24,820 nucleotides of DNA from Chara braunii (lineage: Eukaryota; Streptophyta; Charophyceae; Charales; Characeae): contig BFEA01000216.1 of the NCBI GenBank assembly GCA_003427395.1, positions 1,424,139 through 1,448,958 on the forward strand. The letters run 5' to 3'. Shown here one piece after another: positions 10,571 through 19,890 of the stretch. The translations under genes and the position numbers were made by a program. Below the pieces are notes generated by a model. That model had not been told where the DNA came from. It ran no database searches and worked only from the letters and a program-made list of their open reading frames with translations. How positions within the stretch are numbered: the first letter of the stretch is position 1; each line of letters starts with the position of its first letter.

Positions 10571-11755
10571 AGGGAGGAAGGTGCTATGCCCAGAAGGGTT
10601 GTGTGCGGAAGACCTAGGCAAGTAGACGTTATCCAGGCAACGCACGACGGGTTAGCTGGAGGTCATCGGTCGTCCAAAGGAACGCTTGCAAAGATAACAC
10701 CACTCTATTATTGGCCAGGCATGACAGGCATGGTCGCCATATACTGGCAGACTTGCCTTATTTGCCAAGAACGAAGCTCGGTGCGGTCTTCGAGCCGCTT
10801 AGACCAACGCGGGTGCTCGGGCCGGGACATCTGGTCCACCTCGACCTTGCGGTCATGCCTGCATCAACGGATGGGTACAGGTATATCCTGGATGCGCGAA
10901 ACAACCTGAGCGGGTTCGTGAAGGCAGCCGCCCTCAAGAAAAAGACAGGGAGGAGTGTGGCGGACTGGATAGAAGACTTCTACTTGAGGCATCCGTTCGT
11001 CAAGAGGTTTATAGCAGACAATGGGACGAAATTTGTGAACCAATAAGTATTGGGGATGCTTAAGAGACTCTGCGTACCGATCAAACTCGTCGAGCCGTAT
11101 CACCCTGAGGCCAATGCACCTGTGGAAAGGGGGCACCGAACCTTGAAGAACACGATTGCAAAACTCGCAGCAGACCATCTGGGGAACNNGCCTAGGTATC
11201 TTAAGCAGGCTGTCTTTGCAGAGAATATGACTCCTAAAAGGACAACAGGATGTATCCCGACAGAGCTTTGGTGCAGAAGAGAGATCGACTTTCCTGTGGA
11301 AGCCTAAGTACCTACCTGGAATAGGTTAGATGATGATCCGCAAATGACCAATGAAGAGTTAATCGAGGCAAGATGTCAACAAATCATTAAGAATGAGGAG
11401 GTCATGGAAGACATCGCCAGTCGGGTGCTGGACAACAGAATGAGGGACAAAGCAAGGTGGGACCAGGTTAAGAATTTCAGAAAGGAGCCACTTCAGGTGG
11501 GGGAGATGGTATTGCTAAGGAACTCGGCACTAGAAAGTACTTGGTCGAGACAGTTGGGAAGGAGGTTCAAACCCCTACCGGGTCGCCAAGCGGGTGAGAC
11601 TGAACACCTTCGAACTGGAAGATTTGGATGGAACTGGATTGAAAGGGCCCTTCCCGGGGCAACAACTGGTCAGGTTTCTAAGCAGGGACCCAGTGGAACA
11701 ATGGCTTCGGGAGGCCGAAGATAAGGAAACTGAGGAGCCACAAGCTAAAGACTGA
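10571..11755 (+). pseudogene. Pol part 4: integrase, broken
   Basis: The N-terminal HHCC zinc-binding module has His codons 10643-10645 and 10664-10666 and Cys codons 10754-10756 and 10763-10765 (CLIC). A frameshift near 10775 leads to the catalytic core. Asp 10843-10845 (HLDLAV), Asp 11017-11019 (IADNGTKF) and Glu 11125-11127 (NAPVERGHRTL) give an exact D-x35-E spacing for the last pair, counted across the in-frame TAA at 11044-11046. A second TAA lies at 11305-11307. A GPY/F-like C-terminal region (VGEMVLLRNSALESTW) is interrupted by a frameshift near 11575, and the last register ends at TGA 11753-11755. No chromodomain is visible. The enzyme would join element DNA to the host chromosome. 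NN at 11188-11189 adds uncertainty. Confidence 0.85.
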
Positions 11756-12124
11756 CCACAACCTTGCCCACACTATCGTTTGTCTCTGACCATGTTCATG
11801 GGACTGTCATTTTTTTGGGGGGACTGACACTTTGGCTTGGACTGACCGAGGTTGAAAAGGCATCGTGACTTGGGGGTTTGCAATATCTGGCCTGTGTGAC
11901 AACGGAAAGGGATATTTGGGGCATTGTACCATAGTTTTTGACGGGAAAAAAATGGGGACATCACAAACGACGCATTCGCATGTATAATAGGGGCATGTTG
12001 CGAAGGATGTTGGGAGCATTCTGGAAAAAAGGGGGAGGGATTACCTGCCAAACTGGGGGAATGGGTGCATAAGGAGCTTTGCGGGTGTTGTTTTGTTATA
12101 CAGGGTCCAAAAGAAAAAAAGAAG
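11756..12124. other. Spacer after pol, no gene
   Basis: Non-coding stretch with several G runs (TTTTTTTGGGGGG near 11811-11822; GGGGGAGGG near 12040). It could include the element's polypurine tract, but no LTR beginning could be fixed. Confidence 0.4.
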
Positions 12125-13014
12125 ATGGAGTTCGGTGACGAAAATGACAGCGGGGCAATCAACAGGCCTACCGGAGGGGAGGAAGCAGGACCTAGCCAAG
12201 GGAGGAGAGCGACAAAGAGAAAGTTGTATATAGGACTCATGGGTGGCCCAGTGGTAGGCAGGAAAGGAAGGAAATGCTTGTGTAGGAAACCCTCACCCCT
12301 CCGCGAGGGAGAAGGTATAGAAATATCATCTGACAGTGAGGGCGAAAAGGGAAGGGCAAATGTGGAAGAAGTAGGCAACACATAAATGGGAGATAAGGCT
12401 CGGGTCTCTAACGAGGAAGGGGCCAACAGGAGCGAACGACGTGAGACTTGGCATGGGGAAAGCGAGGGGGGACAAGGTATGCGCGACGAACCTGAGGAGG
12501 ACGAGGAGAAAAGGGAAGCCCGCTTGAAGGACGAAGCGATTACGACAATTGCGAGGGGTATGGGACAGGGATAGAGATCCCTTTTACCTACGATCCAAAG
12601 AACCTTGTTGGTGGGTATAGCCCCATACAGACTAAAGACAAAGGGGACGAGGAGCAGGATGTGCAAGAAGTCGTAGAAATCAGCAGCGGGGATGAGAGGG
12701 ATGAGATCTCAAGGCCTAAGGAAGAGGGGCGGCCTCCGATGCACCAACCGGGCGATGGGGCTTTCAGATGGGAGGACGAGTTCGGGTCAATGCCCAGTCA
12801 TTGGTTTCAGCAATGGACCAATGTAATCAGGCACGAATGGATTATCAAGACTCGGGAACTCACAAGGGTAGGGGTGGAAGCCACACCACTGAATTTTTTC
12901 AACGAGGCAGAGTTGCATAAAATTGTAAGGATGAAAAGAGAGATCGAGACCTACGGGCTGGGGGTTAGGAAGCCTGCCGAGGAACGGGGTGGACAAGGAA
13001 CAGGGCAAGACTAG
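12125..13014 (+). pseudogene. ORF-C: broken acidic ORF of unknown family with SIM-like motifs
   Basis: ATG 12125 opens a frame that runs through an in-frame TAA (12383-12385) and one frameshift near 12537 to TAG 13012-13014, about 296 codons in all. The first two thirds are charged and low in hydrophobics (Glu/Lys/Arg/Gly/Ser), so probably disordered. Two short stretches, GIEISSDSEGE and VVEISSGDERDE, have the hydrophobic core plus acidic/Ser flank of SUMO-interacting motifs; one occurs in each half. The last about 80 residues (from FRWEDEFGSMPSHWFQQW) look folded, with aromatic residues and an amphipathic segment. I do not recognise the protein. It follows pol on the same strand and shows the same decay. 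It may be a 3' accessory ORF or the start of a neighbouring relic. Confidence 0.5.
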
Positions 13015-13765
13015 GCGCAAGGCAGCAATAGAAACTAGGTGTTGACTTAGCATTAAAAAGGATCGCTGCTTTTCTGTCTGCAGAGACATGAGAATGACGA
13101 GAACGTGTATAGTATGAGCAAACTTGCTAAGGATGAAGTGAAAAGAGGGTCAGCTAAAGTTGTGTCACGATAATATAGAAGATAGTTTTTTAGGCTACTT
13201 TTTGGATGAGCTACCTTGGGTACATAAGACAAAGACATGGGATTTGGGATGAGACCAATTGGGAGACGGTGTATTGTGAATTCTGGATGGAATAAGGATT
13301 ATGCTTTTGAGAGGGGAAAACCTTGAGTACGGATTGGCGAGCGAACCATGGCATTGAATGATTGGTCGAGTACAAGAGAGGTTAGGGAACCTATGGGTTA
13401 AAGGGCGTGAAGAACACTCCTTCCCTAGGAGCTTAATCCAACTGAGTCATGAATGAGACTGAGAATAGCCGAAACCTAAGTGATCAGGAAGAGTGAAAAT
13501 GGAAGGGGCACCCTTATCTTTTGTTATGGATGAACGGCCGGGTGAGCTAGTGCGGCGTGGGGTCGCGAGCCCCAACTCGAGTGCTAGACGCTAAGTCGGA
13601 TGTATGCATGGATGATACATTATTGTGAGAAATGGAATGGATGGTACATTACTATGAGAAATGGAAGAAAGAGAACAACACGCAAAAAATGAGATGACCA
13701 CCTTTTAACCTCCAAGACAGAAATGTGATCCGTAACCTCGAGGCCCACCCCCTCGGGCACTAACA
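13015..13765. other. No gene seen
   Basis: A/G-rich plus strand without a coding frame or clear repeat unit. Isolated words such as GAATGAGACTGAGAATAGCC resemble the minisatellite units that follow, so the stretch may be an eroded flank of those arrays. Confidence 0.4.
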
Positions 13766-13925
13766 TTGAGAATGGAAAGGGATGGCCCTAACTAGGCTGT
13801 TCGACTTGAGAATGGAAAAGAATGACCCTAACCAGACTGTTTGACTTGAGAATGGAAAAGAATGACCCTAACCAGGTTGTTCGACTTGAGAATGGATAAG
13901 AACGACCCTAACCAGGTTGTTCGGG
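13766..13925. repeat. 40-bp tandem repeat, 4 copies
   Basis: Four contiguous units of exactly 40 bp start at 13766, 13806, 13846 and 13886. Each opens with TTGAGAATGGA and contains ACCCTAACCAG or a close variant. The copies differ by a few substitutions and no indels. Confidence 0.95.
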
Positions 13926-13950
13926 AATGACCCCTGACAAGGGTCATTCC
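13924..13950. repeat. Hairpin closing the 40-bp array
   Basis: Perfect 10-bp arms GGAATGACCC (13924-13933) and GGGTCATTCC (13941-13950) enclose a 7-nt loop. The left arm resembles the GAATGACCC word inside the 40-bp unit, so the right arm looks like a short inverted copy of part of that unit. Confidence 0.85.
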
Positions 13951-14028
13951 TTTTGAAATAGGCACTGGGGTCCCCTGCATATTTTATTGAGAAAGATTGA
14001 TTGAGAATGTACTGGAATGAGCAATAAG

Positions 14029-14930
14029 AAATGGAAAAGGTCGGTGGGTCGGTCCTTGAAATAGCCAATGGGATGAGAGAAATAGAAAAGGTCGGTGGGT
14101 CGGTCATTGAAATAGCCAAAGGGATGAATGAAAGAGATGGAAAAAGGCCGGTGGGTCGGTTCTTGAAATAGCCAATGAGATGAGAGAAATGAAAAAGGTC
14201 AGTGGGTCGGTCCTTGAAATAGCCAATGGGATAAGAGAAATGGAAAAGGCCGGTGGGTCGGTCCTTGAAATAGCCAACGGGATGAGAGAAATGGAAAAGG
14301 CCGATGGGTCGGTCATTGAAATAGCCAAAGGGGTGAATGAAAGAGATGGAAAAAGGCCGGTGGGTTGGTCCTTGAAATAGCCAATGGGATGGATGAGGGA
14401 GATGGAAAAGGTCGGTGGGTCGGTCATTGAAATAGCCAATGGGATGGATGAGAGAGATGGAAAAGGCCGGTGGGTCGGTCATTGAAATAACCAATGGGAT
14501 GAATGAGAGAGATGGAAAAGGTCTGAAGGTCGGTCATTGAAATAGCCAATGGGATGAGAGAGATGGAAAAAGGCCGGTGGGTCGGTCCTTGAAATAGCCA
14601 ATGAGATGAGAGAAATTGAAAAGGTCAGTGGGTCGGTCCTTGAAATAGCCAATGGGATAAGAGAAATGGAAAAGGCCGGTGGGTCGGTCCTTGAAATAGC
14701 CAATGGGATGAGAGAAATGGAAAAGGTCAATGGGTCGGTCATTGAAATAGCCAAAGGGATGAATGGAAGAGATGGAAAAAGGTCGGTGGGTCAGTTATTG
14801 AAATAAACAATTAGATGAACGGAAGAGATGGAAAAGGCCGGTGGGTCGTTCATTGAAATAGCCAATGAGATGAATGGAAGAAATAGAAAAGGCCGGTGGG
14901 TCAGCCGCTGAAATTGCCAAGGGGGCGGAA
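14029..14930. repeat. Minisatellite, 17 units of about 50-57 bp
   Basis: Units follow the pattern ATGGAAAAGGYCGGTGGGTCGG, TCMTTGAAATAGCCAA, then a GGGATGAGAG or GGGATGAATGAAAGAG end. The short (about 51 bp) and long (about 57 bp) forms alternate. A block of four units beginning at 14137 is repeated at 14563 (offset 426 bp) with the same order of variants, which shows a higher-order duplication. Open frames across it on either strand are repeat artefacts. Confidence 0.95.
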
Positions 14931-16029
14931 GAAAGATATGAATGAGAAGGACAAAATAAAAGAGGTGAAACCTGAAAGCCAAGAGGGGCAGGGACCGTTG
15001 GGACGGTCACAGAGATAGGGTGTTGAGGAATGAGAGAATTGAGGATTGAATGGGCGGAGATGAGAGGCTGTCGGACCAACCATGAGAATCAACCTTGGAA
15101 ATAACATTGGATTGAATGATTGAGGATTGAATGTTGCATTGCATAGTCAGGGGACCCTAGGCAACTTGAAATGGACTTGGAAATAGCCTTGGAATGAATT
15201 TTCTTTTTTTCTAGTCTTTGGCCTCAGCAGGAGGGGGATACTGGTGCCCACACCACGACCCCAAAACCTCTATCCCTGTAAGGGAAAAAGTCTCGGCGCG
15301 ACCTGTTCCTCTTGTAAGGGGATGAGGGTTAAAGGACCAAGGCACCTACCACTTGGATCACTGCGGGACGTCCGGAACTGACCCCGACAACGAACTCTAG
15401 TCGAGAAGTTCAAGTTGCGCCTCGTGTTGAACGCCTAAACGTCAAAGGGTGAGGGAACCAAATGGGCGAGAGAGCCATTCTTTTTCTAGTCTCTTTTGTT
15501 CTCCCCAACCACACGTCATGCCGTTGAGGGGCAGCACGGCCGCTTGGAATGGACCACGACGCTCGCGTTAAGTTGAGCAGCACTGTCCTGAGGGAGGAAT
15601 TGGGCATGGTACCGGGTGGAAGCCACAACCACCACGGGGCATTGACACTACTTGAAAGGAAGAGGTTGGATCCAAGAAAACACCACTCGGGAGGAACGAT
15701 TCGCGAGGAAGCCCTTACGGCAAGAAGGGGTCCTGGAAGGCTTGGACTGGACCTGCCTTCCAGATGTGAGGAGGTACCTCAGTAATGACGCCCGTCTCGT
15801 AAGCGGCAAAAGGTCGGACGGAGTAAGGGCATGGGGTGAGTTATCAGCAGGGGGAGGACTGATCACCCTTCCTTTTTGGGGCTGATGGGCCGGCATCCGC
15901 CTACTCGTTGGTGGACCAAAGGTTGCGTACCTCCGAGTGAGAACTAGTCGTGCGATGGGGACATCGCATTTTGAGTGGGGGGAAGGTGTGCCATCTACCG
16001 AAGAAAAAGCGTGCAAAAGAGAAGGATAT
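14931..16029. other. No gene recognised
   Basis: Mixed sequence. Plus-strand frames at 15549-15785 and 15652-15885 are short and match nothing I know. TGAGTGGGGGGAA at 15972-15984 recurs at 17234-17246. Nothing else stands out. Confidence 0.4.
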
Positions 16030-16380
16030 CATGAGCGTAAGGATGAATGAGTAATTGATTTTGCGCAGGCTTGAGAAAAGGTCTGGCAAGATGTCCAGAA
16101 GAGAAACGAGTGAGAAATTGACGTTGCATGAGCTTGAGAAAAGGCTTGGCAAGCGACTTGTGTGATTGATTTGGTATGCGCCTGAAAATGGGCCGAGCAA
16201 GACGTCTGGAAAATAAAAGACTTGTATGATGGACTATGTATGGATCTGAGAGAAAGACTGGCAGACTGGGAAACAAATGAGTATTTGGTTTGCATAAGTC
16301 TGAGAAAAAGATCTGACAAGGTGTCTGAAAAAGAGATGCACAAGGGATGAACTGGCAGCATGCATGAAAAAGTTAAAAAT
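16030..16380. repeat. Degenerate tandem repeat, period about 60 bp
   Basis: About six eroded units share the words GAGT-ATTG, TTTGC, then CTTGAGAAAAGG or CTGAGAAAAAG, then CTGGCAAGATGTC. The minus-strand frame translates to recurring FSQAHATSI-like peptides, which confirms the periodicity but is not a real protein. Confidence 0.7.
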
Positions 16381-16802
16381 AAGCAAGGAACAAGAAAGGA
16401 CAAAGAGCGATATGAATGCGAAATTGGCAGGCCCTGAGGAAAGTCGGGCGAAAGGGCCCGAGGGAGATGCATGTGGATTTGGCAAAGCCTGAACATCGGG
16501 GAACGGTAAAGGGAAAACATGGATTGCACGGGCCGAAAAGTAGATTACTTTTTTTTATGACTCTAAGAATAATGAATGAGACAAATCCAAAATGTTTTGT
16601 CGATGAAATAGGAAGACAAATTTGAAATTACGAAGCACTTAAGGGGAGTTGTGTCTGGGCTCACTGATTCGAAGTGGGTATTACCACAGCAAAGGTGGCG
16701 ATTGTACTAGACAAATATTCTCCCTTTCGGAGCAAATGCCTGACATTGAGTCGTATCCGAAAAACTTGCCTACAATTTGTTATCAACAAAGTCAAGACAT
16801 AG

Positions 16803-16970
16803 AATGAGAAAACCAATTGTGTTATGACAACAAATTGTCACCCAGGGAATAAAGCCAGGATACCAGTAGTTAAATACATGAAGCACGGAGAGCCCCGTCT
16901 GCTTCATGTTACTAAAGTTGAAAGGATTATGGGCTGCCCTGCTCGGTATACAGAGTTGACTGAAGAGGAA
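16803..16970 (+). pseudogene. Possible DNMT3-like cytosine-C5 methyltransferase C-terminal fragment
   Basis: The frame running from about 16803 (ATG at 16824) gives MTTNCHPGNKARIPVV and then RLLHVTKVERIMGCPARYTE. In C5 DNA methyltransferases, and most closely in the DNMT3 group, the region after the target-recognition segment has the order TT-x-N, FPV, an acidic/basic stretch, E-R-hydrophobic-GFP-x-x-YT. The match is in order and spacing but has Cys for Phe in GFP. After YTELTEEE the similarity fades although the frame stays open to 17093. An AG just before 16803 could be a splice acceptor. Motifs I-IV with the catalytic PC are not visible in the window. It could be one exon of a gene or, more likely, a stranded fragment. 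Host origin is inferred. Confidence 0.4.
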
Positions 16971-17093
16971 GTTTGCATCTCAATTGAGGGAAAGATAAAG
17001 AGGCAGAGCTATGACGGAAATGAACAACTTGGTCTAAGTTGTAGAACCTTCGACTCCCCCATACCCTCCTCCACCCCAAGGGGCGGAAGCTAA

Positions 17094-17809
17094 GGAAGAC
17101 ATTGAGAAAGGAATGGGAAAAGAACAAAACGGACACTGACAAACTAACCACCCATAACACCTCACCCTCCTCTCCCGTTTATCCCTCCAAAATCCACTAA
17201 CAAGAGATTGGTGCGCGATGACGACAACGCGAATGAGTGGGGGGAATGTGTCGGGACTGGTGGGTTCCGAATAACTTCCCACTACTCGAGAGATTGAATA
17301 CAGACAATTTATGCACAACAGAGAAATCTGGAGTAAGGACGCAGGAGAGAGAAAAAACAAAGGATTAGGCCGCAGAAGGGAGTGATGCCCTAAGGAGAGA
17401 ACCACAGGAGGAAAGAACTAGCGACGGCAAGCAAGCGAGCGCAAGAACAGGGGCACATAGAACATAGCAGGAGGCCGGGAGGGCCATCAGAATGCAATAA
17501 GACTAAGGCAAAAGGACCCTTTGAACTAGCAATTGCAGCGCGACAGCAATAAGGGAATGAGGAAGTCAAGGGATGGGCGGCCAGAAGCCGCGGGAAGCCA
17601 GGAAATGAGGGTCCAACGTGGGGCCACCTATGGGAGCCTCGGAGCGGAGGCCCACGACCAAAAAGATCAGCACTCACAAGGCGCGAGGAAATACTAAGGA
17701 GAGGGGTTGCTATGGGGCGACAAGACGCCCAAGGGGCATGGGACACCTCGGGGAAAGGCACCCGGGGCCACGTGGGACGAAGTAAAAATAATGGCGTCCG
17801 GGGCGAAAT
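17094..17809. other. No gene; possible polypurine tract and LTR start near 17234-17247
   Basis: TGAGTGGGGGGAA (17234-17246) is followed immediately by TGTGTCGGGACTGG (17247 on). A purine tract followed by TG is the arrangement at the start of a 3' LTR. I could not find the LTR's end or a partner copy. The similar TGTGTCGGGGACC word opens the array at 17810. Confidence 0.3.
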
Positions 17810-17939
17810 GTGTCGGGGACCACCAACGGGACTAAGTGTCGGGGACCGCCGACGGGACTAAGTGTCGGGGACCACCGGCGAAACTAAGTGTCGGGGACCA
17901 CCGACAGGACTAAGTGTTGGAGACCACCGACAGGATAAG
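17810..17939. repeat. 26-bp tandem repeat, 5 copies
   Basis: Units GTGTCGGGGACCACC plus ACGGGACTAA start at 17810, 17836, 17862, 17888 and 17914; the last is one base shorter. Each unit can form a small GTCGG/CCGAC hairpin. Confidence 0.93.
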
Positions 17940-18050
17940 TGGCGGGGACATGTGAAAGTCCCAAGAAGAAATGGCGGCACCACATGAGGGAAAAATAATA
18001 AATGCAAGGTGCACCGTCAAGATCGACATTTTGACCACCAAGAATATTAG

Positions 18051-18076
18051 CACCACTAGTGCAAGTACTAGTGGTG
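18051..18076. repeat. Hairpin, 10-bp perfect stem
   Basis: CACCACTAGT, loop GCAAGT, ACTAGTGGTG. The equivalent site in copy 2 (19453-19466) is a different, shorter hairpin TAGTGC-AA-GCACTA. Confidence 0.9.
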
Positions 18077-18290
18077 ACAAACGGGAAGGCCAAAAGGAAA
18101 AGAAAAAGAAAAAAAACTGAAGTGGGATGCAATCCGAAAAATCTCAGATCAGCCTACCTCAAGAAAATAGAGTCAAATAAGACCACATGTGAAAAATTGC
18201 CCTCCGGGAGAAAATCAGAGTAGGAGAGACCATTGTGGGACAAATGTAGGAGTAAAAGAAGGCTCCCATGGGCATGGGAAGACCATTATT

Positions 18291-18314
18291 GCAGTCCGAG
18301 AAATAACGGACTGC
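18291..18314. repeat. GCAGTCC-family hairpin 1
   Basis: GCAGTCCG, 8-nt loop, CGGACTGC: a perfect 8-bp stem. The family recurs at 18854, 19021 and 23494. Confidence 0.9.
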
Positions 18315-18490
18315 ACCTTGGGCATAGGGAGGGCCAAAACTAAGAGGAAGAGGCTAGAAAAGGGCCTTAACGACCACTTGACACTTGACATGCTAAAAAA
18401 AAGAGAGAAAAGAAAAGAAAATGGGGGGGAATAAGACAAAAAGAGTGAGAGGGAGTGAGTGAGTTGGCCGTCAATAGGGATTGCCATAGG

Positions 18491-18510
18491 TAGGGACTGG
18501 CAGGTCCCTA
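18491..18510. repeat. Hairpin with GGGACTGGCAGGTCCC core
   Basis: TAGGGAC, loop TGGCAG, GTCCCTA. Copy 2 keeps the same core at 19908-19923 inside a longer stem (19891-19925). Confidence 0.9.
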
Positions 18511-18646
18511 CTGTCCAAGAAAGGGGGAGAAAAAGAAAAGAAAAAAAAAGAAAAGAAAAGAGAAAACGCCTTAACGGTCAGAAACGGTCACTTGAGGAGA
18601 CTCATCCGTGACCAGATTCATTCTGGAATATGGCGGTTACAAAGGA

Positions 18647-18693
18647 CTTTGATTTTCTTTGATTTTTGCAGAGAAAATCAAAGAAAATCAAAG
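18647..18693. repeat. Perfect 20-bp hairpin
   Basis: The left arm 18647-18666 (CTTTGATTTTCTTTGATTTT) and the right arm 18674-18693 are exact reverse complements around a 7-nt loop. Each arm is itself a direct duplication of CTTTGATTTT. It is the longest perfect stem in the repeat region. Confidence 0.95.
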
Positions 18694-18750
18694 CCTCTTG
18701 CAACCGGAATAAAACGGAATGCATGCATGAGGAGAAACACATGTTTTAGG

Positions 18751-18782
18751 TGCATCCGGAGCCAAAATCAAGACCGGATGCA
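18751..18782. repeat. TGCATCCGG-family hairpin 1
   Basis: TGCATCCGG, 14-nt loop, CCGGATGCA: a perfect 9-bp stem. It recurs at 18913-18944, and with one wobble at 23196-23228. Confidence 0.92.
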
Positions 18783-18853
18783 TTTGGGAATTGGCCGTTT
18801 TTTTTTCTTTTGAGTAGGGGCTAGTTGTGGGGCATTGGGGCTAAGGAATTAAC

Positions 18854-18890
18854 CCCCATTGCAGTCCGAGTTGCAACGAACTGCATGGGG
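18854..18890. repeat. GCAGTCC-family hairpin 2
   Basis: CCCCAT plus GCAGTCCG pairs with CGAACTGC plus ATGGGG, with one mismatch and one unpaired T. It lies 110 bp after the preceding TGCATCCGG hairpin. Confidence 0.8.
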
Positions 18891-18912
18891 GAGAAAAAAC
18901 ACATGTTCTAGG

Positions 18913-18944
18913 TGCATCCGGAGCCAATATTGAGCCCGGATGCA
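18913..18944. repeat. TGCATCCGG-family hairpin 2
   Basis: The same perfect 9-bp arms as at 18751 with a different 14-nt loop. It is followed 108 bp later by a GCAGTCC hairpin. Confidence 0.92.
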
Positions 18945-19020
18945 ATAGAAAATTTAACGCTTCATTTTCTTTCAATATGGGGCAAGTTGTGGGGTTGTGG
19001 GTTTGGAAAACAACCATGAC

Positions 19021-19046
19021 TGCAGTCCAAGAAATTACGGACTGCA
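19021..19046. repeat. GCAGTCC-family hairpin 3
   Basis: TGCAGTCC and GGACTGCA arms, perfect 8-bp stem, 10-nt loop. Confidence 0.9.
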
Positions 19047-19145
19047 TGAGGATGCCAAGGCCAAGGGGGAATGGGCTTCGGCAACCCCGGAAAGGCTAGA
19101 AAGGAGCAATTTCGGCAAAGAGTAAGTACAGACGGTAAACGGCAA

Positions 19146-19166
19146 CCGTGAGATGAGATCTCACGG
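19146..19166. repeat. Hairpin CCGTGAGAT/ATCTCACGG
   Basis: Perfect 9-bp stem with loop GAG. It shares the ATCT/AGAT centre with hairpins at 20070 and 23304. Confidence 0.9.
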
Positions 19167-19890
19167 CCTAGAAAAATTGGCATACACATAGAAATAATGG
19201 GACCAGCAAGGGCAATGGGCTCTAAAAAAAATAAAAAGGGACACCGTCCGAAATGTTGTCAGGGACCAAATGGGTCCAAATAATAAGAAATTGAAAAAAC
19301 GAGACACGCGTCGGTGGCACCGCAGACGGGACAAAGAAATGGAGCTAGAAGGAAAATGGCGGGGACTTGGGATGTCCAAGGGAACCAGGGGCAAACACAA
19401 GGAATAATTGTGCAAGCGAGCGACACCGTCGAGATCAATGATCTAAACGGATTAGTGCAAGCACTAGTGGGAGCAAGTGAGGGAGTCATGGGAGAAAGAA
19501 AAGTGGAATAAGGGTGTTGGGAAGGCTGCCCAACGGTCCGGGATATCTCGGACTAGCAAGGCATAAGAAAATAGAGCCTTGAGAGGCCCAACATGAGAAA
19601 AAGGCTGCCCTTAGAAAATCGAAGCAAAAGGGGCTCAAAATTGGGCAAAAGGGATCAAAATGGAGCACCCTAGGAGCATGGGGGTGCCATTATTGGAATC
19701 CGAGATGTAACGGTCATGAAACAATCATAAACCTGGCCTTGAATGACGCCCTAGGGCCTAGAAAGAGGATACACAACAGTTTATCACTTGTCACAACAGA
19801 AATAAAAGAAAAAGAAAGAAGAATGAGAGAAAAAGGGGGGAGAATGAGACAAAAAAGGAAGAAAAGAGTGGAGGAGAGTGTGCCGGCCTA

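Larger units (their letters stand above)
2921..13014 (+). mobile_element. Decayed Ty3/gypsy-type retroelement with possible accessory ORFs; LTRs not identified
   Basis: The certain core is gag-pol (5209-11755) in the order gag, protease, RT, RNase H, integrase, which is diagnostic of Ty3/gypsy rather than copia. No chromodomain is visible after integrase. ORFs A and B lie 5' and ORF-C lies 3', all on the plus strand and all damaged, so the limits given are a generous guess. I searched by eye for a long direct repeat between the 5' side (1-5100) and the 3' side (11756-17500) and saw none. The element is either LTR-less, has strongly diverged LTRs, or is a chimera of nested pieces. It cannot move by itself given the breaks in pol. 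Undetermined bases (N) at 10085, 10096 and 11188-11189 show assembly uncertainty. Confidence 0.75.
17940..19239. repeat. Divergent ~1.4-kb repeat, copy 1
   Basis: Landmarks recur about 1,400-1,416 bp downstream: GGCGGGGAC (17942 and 19358), CACCGTCAAGATCGAC versus CACCGTCGAGATCAAT (18013 and about 19425), the ACTAGTG hairpin (18051 and 19453), CCATTATTG-CAGTCCGAG versus CCATTATTGGAATCCGAG (18283 and 19687), and GGGACTGGCAGGTCCC (18493 and 19908). The sequence is A/G rich without genes and is full of short palindromes listed separately. Within it, 18721-18890 and 18885-19050 form a shorter tandem duplication of about 162 bp. Confidence 0.7.

Noticed and set aside
11773-12666. 297-codon minus-strand open frame
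   Set aside because: It covers the spacer and ORF-C in antisense and is rich in Ser/Pro/Phe from the purine bias of the plus strand; no domain is visible.
13868-14806. Long frames on both strands with repeating peptides
   Set aside because: They are created by the minisatellite units and show no start context or conservation independent of the repeat.
13766-14930. CRISPR-like array
   Set aside because: Units are contiguous without unique spacers, units vary by substitution, and the context is eukaryotic.
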